From: Pseudomonadota bacterium
Lineage (GTDB): Bacteria > Pseudomonadota > Gammaproteobacteria > Steroidobacterales > Woeseiaceae
Assembly (NCBI GenBank): GCA_020027645.1
Contig: JAHKKM010000014.1
Location: 1 to 33,068 of the forward strand
Direction of reading: 5' to 3'
Length of the DNA stretch: 33,068 nt
Shown: in pieces, positions 1 through 7,646 of the stretch
How positions within the stretch are numbered: the stretch's first letter is position 1
Layout: the number at the start of each line of letters is the position of its first letter
Made by a program: the position numbers and the translations under genes
The notes under the pieces: generated by a model
Database searches by the model: none
What the model saw: the letters and a program-made list of their open reading frames with translations, nothing else
Told to the model about the DNA's origin: nothing

Positions 1-119
1 AACCACAGCCCCAGCAATAACAGCCCGACCGCGGAAACGCGTTGTGCCCACCAGTGCCCCGTACCGTCCTTTGCGGAGCCCGAGCCGAGCACGTGTCCAA
101 GTGGCGATCGCAAACTCAT
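1..119 (-). CDS. sdhD: Succinate dehydrogenase membrane anchor subunit SdhD (partial, 3' end outside window)
   Basis: Only the first 39 codons are in the window. The reading frame starts MSLRSPLGHVLGSGSAK and continues through GHWWAQRVSAVGLLLLGLW. The PLG-x-VLG-x-GSA opening and the HWW-x-QR-x-SA motif leading into the first membrane helix are typical of SdhD, the second heme b/quinone-binding anchor of complex II. The ATG at 119-117 is preceded on the minus strand by a good Shine-Dalgarno sequence (GAGGAAAG, plus positions 125-132). It follows the sdhC stop by 19 nt, so the two are co-transcribed. By family convention sdhA and sdhB should follow outside the window. Identification is firm despite the truncation. 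Confidence 0.9.
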   Translation of the reverse strand, partial: MSLRSPLGHVLGSGSAKDGTGHWWAQRVSAVGLLLLGLW

Positions 120-138
120 TCAGTCTTTCCTCGACATC

Positions 139-513
139 CTAGAATGTCAGCCAGTATCCAAGGGTCAGCAAAACGGTCAGAACGAGTACCGCCCATGCGG
201 ATGCAGTCGCCTGCGCTTTTTCGAATCCGTAGCCCGCGTCCCAGAACAGGTGCCGTACGCCATTCGCCAGGTGAAAGAAGAACGCGAAGCTCCAGGCAGC
301 AAGCATGGCCCTGCCCGGCAGGCTGTTGATCAGCGCAAGAAATCGACTGTAAGCATCTGCGTCGGAACCGGCGACGACCAGCCACATGGCAAAAGCTGCA
401 AATCCGGCGCTCAGAGCGATCCCGCTCACGCGGTGCAGGATCGACAGGGTCATCGTAAGCGGCCAGCGATAAATGGAGAGGTGCGGCGACAGCGGCCGTA
501 GCGGCTCAGACAT
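139..513 (-). CDS. sdhC: Succinate dehydrogenase cytochrome b556 subunit SdhC
   Basis: 124-residue membrane anchor of succinate:quinone oxidoreductase (complex II), which passes electrons from the SdhB iron-sulfur clusters to ubiquinone in the inner membrane. Visible family marks are the N-terminal RPLSPHLSIYR, the quinone-site region SILHRVSG (Ser24 and Arg28, matching E. coli Ser27/Arg31) and HLANGVRHLFWD. In the last motif His81 fits the heme b axial ligand (E. coli His84) and His88 the second conserved His. Three hydrophobic segments lie at about residues 30-48, 68-86 and 104-122. Length is normal. The start ATG lies 30 nt after the stop of the SdhAF4-like gene. A small perfect hairpin (ACCGGC, loop AAC, GCCGGT; 525-539) sits in that gap. 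Confidence 0.96.
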   Translation of the reverse strand: MSEPLRPLSPHLSIYRWPLTMTLSILHRVSGIALSAGFAAFAMWLVVAGSDADAYSRFLALINSLPGRAMLAAWSFAFFFHLANGVRHLFWDAGYGFEKAQATASAWAVLVLTVLLTLGYWLTF

Positions 514-543
514 GCTGATGATTCACCGGCAACGCCGGTCCGG

Positions 544-738
544 CTAAAAATCTATACATCGGCCGGCCTTTTCCCAGTCACCGTAGCGTGTCGGGTCCGG
601 GCCCGGTCGCCCGCCGATTTCCTTTTGCTTGTCACTGACCTTATGCTCCCTTTCCGGTGCAGCGGCTGCCAGGGGCGGTGCCGAGTCCCTGCCCTTCCGC
701 TCTCGTGTTGGTAACCGGCTGTTTCTGGTTTTTGGCAC
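544..738 (-). CDS. SdhAF4-type succinate dehydrogenase assembly factor (DUF1674)
   Basis: Small 64-residue protein. Its last 25 residues contain EIGGRPGPDPTRYGDWE and end in a short CIDF tail, which is the conserved C-terminal signature of the DUF1674/SDHAF4 family. In eukaryotes SDHAF4 binds flavinylated SdhA and helps it dock with SdhB. Bacterial relatives are assumed to do the same, which is inference here. The N-terminal 38 residues are low-complexity (Arg, Ala, Pro, Glu) and unlikely to be folded. The best start is GTG at 738-736; no convincing Shine-Dalgarno sequence is visible, so the start is uncertain. It is the first gene before sdhC and sdhD in the same direction, and this strongly supports the assignment. 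Confidence 0.85.
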   Translation of the reverse strand: MPKTRNSRLPTRERKGRDSAPPLAAAAPEREHKVSDKQKEIGGRPGPDPTRYGDWEKAGRCIDF

Positions 739-821
739 AAGTTGAAGTATGCCAGACAGACCGGCGTTGTGCCGAGCGCTTCACGCCGGCGCGTTTGATT
801 GCTTTCCGCTAAGAGGTTCAA
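739..821. promoter_or_regulatory. Divergent intergenic region between the sdh operon and ygfZ
   Basis: This 83-nt gap lies between two divergently transcribed starts (738 minus, 822 plus), so it must carry signals for both directions unless promoters lie within the genes. The only clear element is the ygfZ ribosome binding site AAGAGG at 811-816, 5 nt before the GTG at 822. On the minus strand a weak -35-like TTGAAC (821-816) with 17 nt spacing to TCAAAC could drive sdh, but the match is poor. No strong sigma-70 promoter can be called. Confidence 0.35.
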
Positions 822-1637
822 GTGTTGTACCGAATCATTCTTGTCAGTGGTGTCGATGCAGCACATTTTCTGCAGGGCCAGCTGACCCAGGACATCGGCC
901 TTGTGAAGCAATCGGAGTGTCTGCCGGCCGCATGGTGCAATGCCCAGGGACGCGTCATCCTGACTCTGCAGATTCTGGCCATCGGCAAGGACTACGGAGT
1001 GGTCGTGCCGGAAGCTATTGCACAGGCCGCCATCGCGCGCCTCCACATGTACCGGCTGCGATCCAAAGTCACTTTCCAGCTCGCCGAGACCGGCTGGCAG
1101 CTTTTTGCCACGACGGCCGAGGCGATGCGCGCAGTCGTAATATCGGACGGCATCTGGCGCAATGATCTGGCTGCCAGCGAACCAACTGTTGAAATCGTAG
1201 CGAGCACGGGCTCGGCCGGGCAATCGGGGCTTGCCTCATTGCCTCGCCTCGACGAGGCAACATGGAAATCGGCGCGAATCCAGGCAGGCCGGGTCGATAT
1301 TTCTGTTGCCAACAGCGCCCTGCATACCCCACACATGCTGAACCTCGACTTGGTCGGCGCCATCAGCTTCAGCAAGGGCTGTTATACCGGCCAGGAAATC
1401 GTGGCCCGTACTGAAAACCTCGGTCGCAGCAAACGCAGAACGTTCCGCTATAACTGCGAGGCGCAGGACATGGTCATCGGAGAAACCTTGCACGATGGCG
1501 CGACTGAGGCCGGCATCATCGTCGACGTCAGTGGCAACGATCTGCTGGCTGTCGTGCCACTCGCCATGGCTGGCAGATCACTTCAGATCCGCGGCATCGA
1601 AGCCATTCCGCAGCCACTGCCATACGAAATCGCGTAA
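822..1637 (+). CDS. ygfZ: YgfZ/GcvT-fold folate-binding protein (Fe-S and tRNA modification factor)
   Basis: 271-residue cytosolic protein of the YgfZ family, a tetrahydrofolate-binding GcvT-like fold needed for full activity of certain Fe-S enzymes such as the tRNA methylthiotransferase MiaB. The diagnostic motif KGCYTGQE is at residues 185-192, with the functionally important Cys at 187. The N-terminal DAAHFLQGQLTQDI also matches. The GTG start at 822 has AAGAGG 5 nt upstream, and an in-frame stop at 810-812 rules out a longer N-terminus. The protein is therefore shorter at the N-terminus than E. coli YgfZ (about 326 residues). It is divergent from the sdh genes, themselves Fe-S enzyme genes, and convergent with lysS. 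Confidence 0.93.
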   Translation: MLYRIILVSGVDAAHFLQGQLTQDIGLVKQSECLPAAWCNAQGRVILTLQILAIGKDYGVVVPEAIAQAAIARLHMYRLRSKVTFQLAETGWQLFATTAEAMRAVVISDGIWRNDLAASEPTVEIVASTGSAGQSGLASLPRLDEATWKSARIQAGRVDISVANSALHTPHMLNLDLVGAISFSKGCYTGQEIVARTENLGRSKRRTFRYNCEAQDMVIGETLHDGATEAGIIVDVSGNDLLAVVPLAMAGRSLQIRGIEAIPQPLPYEIA

Positions 1638-1660
1638 TTCGCGACGGTACGAGTGCAAAC

Positions 1661-1781
1661 ACGAAGGGAATCCCGGGACTCCCTTCGTTCAGGACGAATG
1701 CGCTGCAGCCGAGAACGGCGACGAGACGGTCTACCCTTCGAGCGAATTTGAGTTTTTTTTGAGTGAGAAGGGCAGACCGTC
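1661..1781. terminator. Paired stem-loops in the ygfZ/lysS convergent gap, possible bidirectional terminator
   Basis: Two inverted repeats lie in the 207-nt gap between the convergent ends of ygfZ and lysS. The first has perfect 9-bp arms, ACGAAGGGA (1661-1669) and TCCCTTCGT (1680-1688). The second has 15-nt arms at 1725-1739 (GACGGTCTACCCTTC) and 1767-1781, pairing at 14 of 15 positions. Its 27-nt loop (1740-1766) contains a run of eight T. Neither stem is followed by a classical U-tract in either direction, so a rho-independent terminator is plausible rather than certain. The rest of the gap (1638-1660 and 1782-1844) shows nothing recognisable. Confidence 0.4.
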
Positions 1782-1844
1782 ACGGTGCCGTAACCGTTGC
1801 CGCCAAAAGTCACTCAATCCGAGAGAACGAACGCACGACGCTGC

Positions 1845-3347
1845 CTAATCGAAAGCCTCGGGGCGCATGTGCGGAAACAACAACACATCGCGAATCGACG
1901 GCGAGTTGGTAAACAGCATCACCAGCCTGTCTATGCCAAGGCCCAGCCCGGCAGTTGGCGGAAGCCCATATTCCAGCGCACGAATGTAGTCGCCATCGAA
2001 CGCCATTGCTTCGTCGTCGCCGGCTTTGCGATTCGCTGCCTGCGCACGAAACCGCTCGGCCTGATCTTCCGGATCGTTCAATTCCGAGAATCCGTTGGCC
2101 AATTCCCGGCCCGAAACAAAAAACTCGAAGCGATCAGTGACGAAGTCGTCATTGTCATTCTTGCGTGACAGCGGCGATACCTCAGTCGGATACGATGTGA
2201 CAAATGTGGGTTCGCGCAAGCCGGACTCCACGGTTTTCTCGAAAATCTCGATCTGCAGCTTGCCGCTTCCATACGAATCTTCGATTCTGATCCCCAGTTT
2301 GGTCGCCACCTTCGACAGATAATCGCGATCCCTCAGTCTGCCCGGATCAATATCCGGGTTGTACTTCGCGATTGCCTGTTCGACGGTCATGCGGGCGAAC
2401 GGCCGGGCAAAATCGTATTGTTCTCCCTGGTAGGTCACGACCGTACTGCCAAGAATTGCCTCCGCCATGCCTCTCAGAATTGCTTCGACCATCTCGATCA
2501 GGTCTTCGAAATCGGCATATGCACGGTAGAGTTCCAACATCGTAAACTCGGGATTGTGTTGAGTCGACACGCCCTCATTGCGGAAATTGCGGTTGATCTC
2601 GTAAACGCGCTCGAAACCGCCAACGACCAGACGCTTCAAGTACAGCTCCGGAGCGATGCGCAGATACAAAGTCATGTCGAGCGCGTTGTGATGCGTGGCG
2701 AACGGCCTCGCCAGCGCGCCGCCAGGCAACGGCTGCATCATCGGCGTCTCGACCTCGAGGAAATCCTGCGAGTCCATGAACGCACGCAGATAGGAAATGA
2801 TGCGCGATCGCGTGCGAAACACCTCGCGACTTTCGGCGTTCATGATCAAATCGACATAACGCTGCCGGTATCGGGTTTCCTGATCGGCGAGGCCATGAAA
2901 TTTTTCCGGCAATGGCCGCAATGACTTCGTCAGCATTCGAAGTTTCTCGACCATGACGGTCAACTCGCCGGTCTGGGTCTTGAACAGGAACCCCTCGGCA
3001 CCAACGATATCGCCGACGTCCCACTTCTTGAAATCCAGGTAGACGCCTTCCGTCAAACGCTCCCGTTCAAGGCGCAACTGTATTTGGCCGGTACGATCCT
3101 GCAGCTTGACGAAACTCGCCTTTCCCATCACCCGCTTCACCAGCATGCGACCGGCAACCCTGACCATCACGTGCTCGTCACGCAGTTTGTCGCTTTCGTG
3201 CGCACCCCAAGTCTCGTGCAGTTCCTCGGCCAGCGAATTTCGCCTGAAATCATTCGGGTAGGCATTTCCGTCTGCACGACGCGCAGTGAGCTTTCGCCTT
3301 CTTTCGGCGATCAGTGCATTCTCGTCACTGTCTTTTTCGCTGGTCAC
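1845..3347 (-). CDS. lysS: Lysyl-tRNA synthetase, class II
   Basis: 500-residue cytosolic enzyme that charges tRNA-Lys with lysine using ATP. It has an N-terminal OB-fold anticodon-binding domain (about residues 60-165, including [17 protein letters not shown]) and a class II catalytic domain. Motif 2 is seen in [20 protein letters not shown] and motif 3 in [16 protein letters not shown] near the C-terminus. Length equals the usual bacterial LysRS (about 500-505). The GTG start at 3347-3345 directly follows the prfB stop (TAAGTG, no gap), so translation is probably coupled. The prfB-lysS pair is as in E. coli. In Xanthomonas I recall rpfG/rpfC-type signalling genes near this locus, but here lysS ends the operon and faces ygfZ. 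Confidence 0.98.
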   Translation of the reverse strand: MTSEKDSDENALIAERRRKLTARRADGNAYPNDFRRNSLAEELHETWGAHESDKLRDEHVMVRVAGRMLVKRVMGKASFVKLQDRTGQIQLRLERERLTEGVYLDFKKWDVGDIVGAEGFLFKTQTGELTVMVEKLRMLTKSLRPLPEKFHGLADQETRYRQRYVDLIMNAESREVFRTRSRIISYLRAFMDSQDFLEVETPMMQPLPGGALARPFATHHNALDMTLYLRIAPELYLKRLVVGGFERVYEINRNFRNEGVSTQHNPEFTMLELYRAYADFEDLIEMVEAILRGMAEAILGSTVVTYQGEQYDFARPFARMTVEQAIAKYNPDIDPGRLRDRDYLSKVATKLGIRIEDSYGSGKLQIEIFEKTVESGLREPTFVTSYPTEVSPLSRKNDNDDFVTDRFEFFVSGRELANGFSELNDPEDQAERFRAQAANRKAGDDEAMAFDGDYIRALEYGLPPTAGLGLGIDRLVMLFTNSPSIRDVLLFPHMRPEAFD

Positions 3348-4443
3348 TTACAATCCTTGTTTGAGGCTTGCCTCGATAAACGGATCGAGGTGGCCGTCCA
3401 AAACCGCCTGAGTGTTACCGGTTTCGACGCCAGTACGCAAATCCTTTATGCGACTCTGGTCGAGCACGTATGAGCGGATCTGGCTGCCCCAGCCAACATC
3501 GGCTTTGCTGTCTTCGATCTCCGTTGCTTTGGCCCGGCGTTTTTGCAATTCGAATTCATACAACTTCGCCTTCAGTTGCTTCATCGCAGTCGCCTTGTTC
3601 TTGTGCTGCGAGCGGTCGTTCTGGCATTGCACGACGATGTTTGTGGGCAGGTGCGTGATTCGAACCGCCGACTCCGTCCGGTTGACATGCTGCCCGCCGG
3701 CACCGCTGGCCCGGTAGACGTCGATGCGCAAATCGGCCGGGTTCACTTCGATTTCGATGTCGTCGTCGACCTCGGGAGAAACAAAGACCGACGCGAAGGA
3801 CGTATGGCGCCTGTTCCCCGAATCGAACGGAGACTTGCGTACCAGGCGGTGCACGCCGGTCTCGGTTCGAAGCCATCCGTAAGCATGGTCACCCGTTACC
3901 AGCACTGTGGCACTCTTCACGCCGGCGACCTCGCCGGCCGACGCTTCGATGACCTCTGTCTGAAAACCATGTGACTCGGCCCAACGGAGATACATTCGAA
4001 GCAACATCTCAGCCCAGTCCTGTGCCTCGGTGCCGCCTGCCCCGGACTGAATATCGACGAATGCATTGGCCTGGTCCATTTCACCGCTGAACATGCGGCG
4101 AAACTCGAGTCCGGCTACCTCGGCCTCAATCTTGTCTAGGTCAGCTTCTATCCCGGCAAGCGTCGATACGTCTTTCTCTTCAATGGCGAGTTCGAGCAAT
4201 TCGACCGCTTCGGTGATGCTGCGAGTCAGCCGGTCGAGCACGAGAACCACAGCTTCCAGTTGAGCCTTTTCCTGCCCGAGTGACCTGGCACGATCCGGAT
4301 TTCCCCAGACTCCCGGGTCCTCTAGTTCGCGCTGGACTTCGGTGAGCCGTTCTGCCGCCTGTTCGTAGTCAAAGGTACCCCCTTAACGCCCGAATGCGTT
4401 CCGTCAGATCGGAGACCCAGGTTTTGAGCTGGTTGCTTTCCAT
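3348..4443 (-). CDS. prfB: Peptide chain release factor 2 (with programmed +1 frameshift)
   Basis: RF2 recognises UGA and UAA stop codons and triggers peptide release. The gene is split by a programmed +1 frameshift. Frame 1 (4443-4372) encodes 24 codons starting [10 protein letters not shown] and ending RALRGYL before an in-frame TGA at 4371-4369. Skipping plus position 4371 continues with DYEQAAERL to the stop at 3348, for 364 residues in all, equal to the usual RF2 length. The stop-recognition tripeptide SPF is at residues 204-206 and the catalytic GGQ at 249-251, one residue from their E. coli positions. Reading only the downstream frame from an internal ATG at 4250 would give a falsely short 300-residue protein. 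The gene lies between recJ (40-nt gap) and lysS (no gap), as in E. coli. Confidence 0.97.
4368..4383 (-). promoter_or_regulatory. prfB programmed +1 frameshift site
   Basis: Read on the minus strand the site is AGGGGG TAC CTT TGA C. The internal Shine-Dalgarno-like AGGGGG is at plus 4378-4383, the slippery CTT at 4372-4374, and the in-frame TGA at 4369-4371 followed by C. The spacing is identical to the E. coli element (AGGGGG, one codon, CUU, UGA, C). When RF2 is scarce the ribosome slips on CTT into the +1 frame and makes full-length RF2, so the protein controls its own level. The only change from E. coli is TAC in place of TAT. Confidence 0.95.
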
Positions 4444-4483
4444 CGTTATCAGGGATCCGGCCGCGCAAAAACGCAGGATGTTA

Positions 4484-6208
4484 TCACGCAATGCTGACTA
4501 TCTGTTCCACCACCAGTTGTGGTGTTTCACGGCCGCGGTACTCGTTAATGTCAAGCCGGTAGGTCAGTTGTGCATGTCCACGATACGCAGGTCCAGCCTG
4601 CCGGAAGGCGATAGCATCCAGCACCTGCCTGTCATCCGGAGGCCGAACCTTGAGTTTCAGGTGGCGTTCCCCGACTGTTCGCTGTTCGACAATCTCAAAC
4701 TCGCCGCTGAATAACGGCTCGGCGAAGCCGGAGCCCCACGGGCCGGCTTCACGCAGAATTTTTGCAAATTTCAGGTTCAAGGCGCTCGCCGGCAGCGCCC
4801 CGTCGGTAAGAATAACCCCGCTGAAATCGGCTTGTGGATACAGTTGCCTGAGCTGCGTCGCGGCCGCTGCGGCGAAGCGTGCAAAGTTTTCCTCGGCGAG
4901 TGTCAATCCGGCGGCCATGGCATGTCCGCCGAAACGGCCAATCAAACCAGGATGCGTTGTGGCAACGCTTTCCAGCAAATCGCGGATATGCACACCGGGG
5001 ACCGACCGTGCAGAGCCTTTCAATTCACCGGTGTCGCCGCGTGCGAATGCAATCGCAGGGCGATGGCACCGTTCGCGGACTCGTGAAGCGATGAGGCCGA
5101 CCACGCCCTGGTGCCAGCGCGGATCAAAAACGCAAAGACACTCCGGCAGGTTGGCTGCGTCGATGGAGTCCACGAACTCGAACGCCTGCTCACGCATCCC
5201 GGTCTCGATGCTCTGACGATCCCGGTTGATCTCGTCAAGGATTGCCGCAATCCGAATTGCATTTTCCCGGTCGTCAGTCAGCAGGCACTCGATGCCGATG
5301 GACATATCCTCGAGCCGCCCGGCCGCATTCAGCCGCGGACCGACGACAAATCCGAGATCAGCGCTCAAGGCGCGATCCGGCTGACGGCCGGACTGCTCGA
5401 GCAGTGCGGAAATTCCGGCAACCGCGTGCCCGGCGCGAATTCGCCGCAGGCCCTGGCTCACGAGAATACGGTTATTGTGATCCAGCGCGACCACGTCAGC
5501 GACTGTGCCCAGCGCTACCAGGTCAAGGTAGCGCACCGGTATTTTCGATGCGCCGTCCTGACCCTGACGTTCGAGTTGCCTCCCGAGTGCTGCCATCAGG
5601 TAGAACGCCACACCGACGCCGGCCAGGTTCGGGCTGGCAAACCCGCTTCCTGGCAGATTTGGATTGACGATAGCTGCCGCTGCCGGCAAGGTGCTGCCCG
5701 GCAAATGATGATCCGTGACCAGCACTTTCATCCCGAGCCGAAGCGCCTCTGCCGTGCCAGCCACGCAGGAGATTCCGCTGTCTACCGTCAGCAGCAGGTC
5801 GGGTGACCGTTCGGCCGCGACCCGCACGATCTCGGGTGTCAAGCCGTAACCGAAGTCAAAACGGTTGGGCACGAGGTAGGACACGTCGGCAAAGCCGAAC
5901 TGCCGCAGGCATCTGAGGACCAGAGCCGTACTGGTCGCCCCGTCCGCATCAAAATCACCAATGACGACAATGCGTCGCTCACGGTACTCGAGCAGCAGCT
6001 CGACCGCCGCGTGAATTCCCGGCAGCGAGCCCACCGGAGCGAGCAGTCCGAGGGAATAGTCGAGTTCTGTCGGACTTCGAATACCGCGCGCAGCGAGTAT
6101 TCGCGCCAACAGCGGATCGAGTGGCCCCAGTTCGCCGTTCGCTGTGCCGTCCGGTACCCGCCTCGACCGCACCGGCCTTGCATACTCGGTTCGGGCGGAC
6201 GTTTTCAT
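4484..6208 (-). CDS. recJ: Single-stranded-DNA-specific 5'-3' exonuclease RecJ
   Basis: 574-residue DHH-family nuclease that degrades single-stranded DNA 5' to 3' in recombination and mismatch repair. The metal-binding motifs are intact: DFDADG at residues 85-90, DSG at 143-145 and DHH at 166-168, followed by NPN. The DHHA1-type glycine motif GGHAMAAGLTL is present, and a C-terminal OB-type region follows. Length matches E. coli RecJ (577). The ATG start at 6208 overlaps the stop of the upstream rpfE-like gene (ATGA), which indicates translational coupling. The recJ-prfB-lysS order is shared with E. coli, where dsbC occupies the upstream position. Confidence 0.97.
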   Translation of the reverse strand: MKTSARTEYARPVRSRRVPDGTANGELGPLDPLLARILAARGIRSPTELDYSLGLLAPVGSLPGIHAAVELLLEYRERRIVVIGDFDADGATSTALVLRCLRQFGFADVSYLVPNRFDFGYGLTPEIVRVAAERSPDLLLTVDSGISCVAGTAEALRLGMKVLVTDHHLPGSTLPAAAAIVNPNLPGSGFASPNLAGVGVAFYLMAALGRQLERQGQDGASKIPVRYLDLVALGTVADVVALDHNNRILVSQGLRRIRAGHAVAGISALLEQSGRQPDRALSADLGFVVGPRLNAAGRLEDMSIGIECLLTDDRENAIRIAAILDEINRDRQSIETGMREQAFEFVDSIDAANLPECLCVFDPRWHQGVVGLIASRVRERCHRPAIAFARGDTGELKGSARSVPGVHIRDLLESVATTHPGLIGRFGGHAMAAGLTLAEENFARFAAAAATQLRQLYPQADFSGVILTDGALPASALNLKFAKILREAGPWGSGFAEPLFSGEFEIVEQRTVGERHLKLKVRPPDDRQVLDAIAFRQAGPAYRGHAQLTYRLDINEYRGRETPQLVVEQIVSIA

Positions 6209-7242
6209 TCGTCGTTCCGCTCTGTTGCAGGCCAGCGCCTGTTGCGCCAGAGGGCAAGCAAAGCCCAGCGCCGCAGACGAACGCGCCAGCCGTCGGAAAA
6301 AACCACTGTCAGGCAGTGAATCTGTCCGCGTGCCAACCGATGCTTTGCCATCTGCAGCAATTCATCCAGCAGTCCGGGCCGATTCGGGCCCGGTGGCGGA
6401 ACCACGACACATGCGAGCGAAATATCCGCCGGCAGTTGTCCGTTTTCGCCCGACCATCGGGTCACCTCCCCACCCCCGCTGCGCCAGTAACCCAGGAATT
6501 GCGGATCGCCAGCAAAAAGGTGTGGCAACGCGATGGTAGCGGGTGCCGGCGCACGGCCACCGCCCCAGAACCAGATCGAATTGACGGGAAGGCGGCCTTG
6601 CTCCTCGCGCTGCCGATTCATTGGTGCCTGGTGGAGCAACAATTGCAGTTCGCCGACCAGTCGATCGTGCTCCCGGGATACGGCAGCCACAGGCAAGAAT
6701 GCATCCGGCTCACGGGAATCCAGGGCATGCGCCGAGCACATCGCCGTTGCAAACGCAAGTTCGCCGCGTACATAGCCGAGCTCTCCGATCAGTTCAAAGC
6801 GGCAGCCGGCATCACCAAGCTGTGCCTGCAGGTAATTGAAAAGATGTTCACGTTCCGCGCGAAGCAGCGCATGGTCATCCAGTGTGTGCAGACGTACGTG
6901 GTCCAACATGGCTTCAAGGTACACCGGATCTGCCGCACTCACCCAATCCTCCGGGCGTGCCCCGGTTTGTCCCCAAAGCCGGATTGCGGCAAGGCCCTGT
7001 GCGGGTGCAGGCAGCTCGAGCTCATCGAGCACAGCGAGTAACGGTTCGATGCGCGCCGCGGCGCGTGACCATTCACCTCGCGACAGCCATCGGCAATGTT
7101 TCGCCTGCACTTCCGTCGACGCAGTCCCTCCCGGGATGACGACGATCATATGGCGTTCTGGCGGACTCTGACGCAAACTCGGTACACCCCGGTGTTTGCC
7201 TATGGTAACTGCCACCATTTGCAGGCGCATCCTTTCATTCAA
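6205..7242 (-). CDS. RpfE-like protein of unknown biochemical function
   Basis: 345-residue soluble-looking protein with no signal peptide or clear membrane segment. Motifs include HMIVVIPGG, RLPVNSIWFWGGGRAP in the middle and a basic C-terminus. The NSIWFWGGG signature and the position just before recJ-prfB-lysS match proteins named RpfE in Xanthomonas; relatives are often labelled as phosphoglycerate-mutase-like, which I cannot support from residues seen here. The first ATG (7242) has no good Shine-Dalgarno sequence. ATG at 7218 (MVAVTIGK) has AAAGGA 11 nt upstream and may be the true start. The gene is divergent from the DUF498 gene, and its stop overlaps the recJ start by 4 nt. The family call is fairly secure; the role is unknown. 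Confidence 0.7.
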   Translation of the reverse strand: MNERMRLQMVAVTIGKHRGVPSLRQSPPERHMIVVIPGGTASTEVQAKHCRWLSRGEWSRAAARIEPLLAVLDELELPAPAQGLAAIRLWGQTGARPEDWVSAADPVYLEAMLDHVRLHTLDDHALLRAEREHLFNYLQAQLGDAGCRFELIGELGYVRGELAFATAMCSAHALDSREPDAFLPVAAVSREHDRLVGELQLLLHQAPMNRQREEQGRLPVNSIWFWGGGRAPAPATIALPHLFAGDPQFLGYWRSGGGEVTRWSGENGQLPADISLACVVVPPPGPNRPGLLDELLQMAKHRLARGQIHCLTVVFSDGWRVRLRRWALLALWRNRRWPATERNDE

Positions 7243-7253
7243 GTGTTTCAGGC

Positions 7254-7622
7254 ATGAAATTCAGCAGAGATCAGCTTTCAGCATTGTCGATCCGCCACGT
7301 TCAGCCTGGCTCGATACACTTTGGCGAAAGAACCTTTGAAACGGATGTGTCAGTCAGTGCCGATGGCAAGGTCGAGGTATTCGCAATGCCCGATGTGGCC
7401 AACTTGAGCGCAGCGCATCTTGACGCTCTGCTCGCCGGCGAACCGGAGTTGATCCTCGTCGGTACCGGCTGGCAGCCGGTGTTTGCGCCACGCGAACTGG
7501 TATTTGCATTGGCGCGACGCGGCATAGGACTGGAGGCCATGGATACACCGGCAGCGTGTCGAACCTTCAATATTTTGCTCGGCGACGCACGCAGGCTGGC
7601 GGCCATCTTCAAAGTTCGCTGA
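7254..7622 (+). CDS. Mth938-like (DUF498/NDUFAF3-type) domain protein
   Basis: 122-residue single-domain protein. The segment ELILVGTGWQPVFAPRELV, then RRGIGLEAMDTPAACRTFNIL, is the characteristic core of the Mth938/DUF498 family, which in mitochondria includes the complex I assembly factor NDUFAF3. The bacterial role is not established. The ATG at 7254 is only 11 nt from the furthest possible start of the divergent rpfE-like gene, so its promoter must lie inside the neighbouring coding region unless that gene starts later. No good Shine-Dalgarno sequence is seen. The stop at 7620-7622 faces the end of nlpD across 24 nt, with no hairpin between them. Confidence 0.88.
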   Translation: MKFSRDQLSALSIRHVQPGSIHFGERTFETDVSVSADGKVEVFAMPDVANLSAAHLDALLAGEPELILVGTGWQPVFAPRELVFALARRGIGLEAMDTPAACRTFNILLGDARRLAAIFKVR

Positions 7623-7646
7623 CAGGTCCGGCGTCGGCAGGTCGCA

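Noticed and set aside
749..1165. 138-codon plus-strand frame overlapping the start of ygfZ
   Set aside because: Different frame from the confirmed ygfZ, low-complexity translation, no motif.
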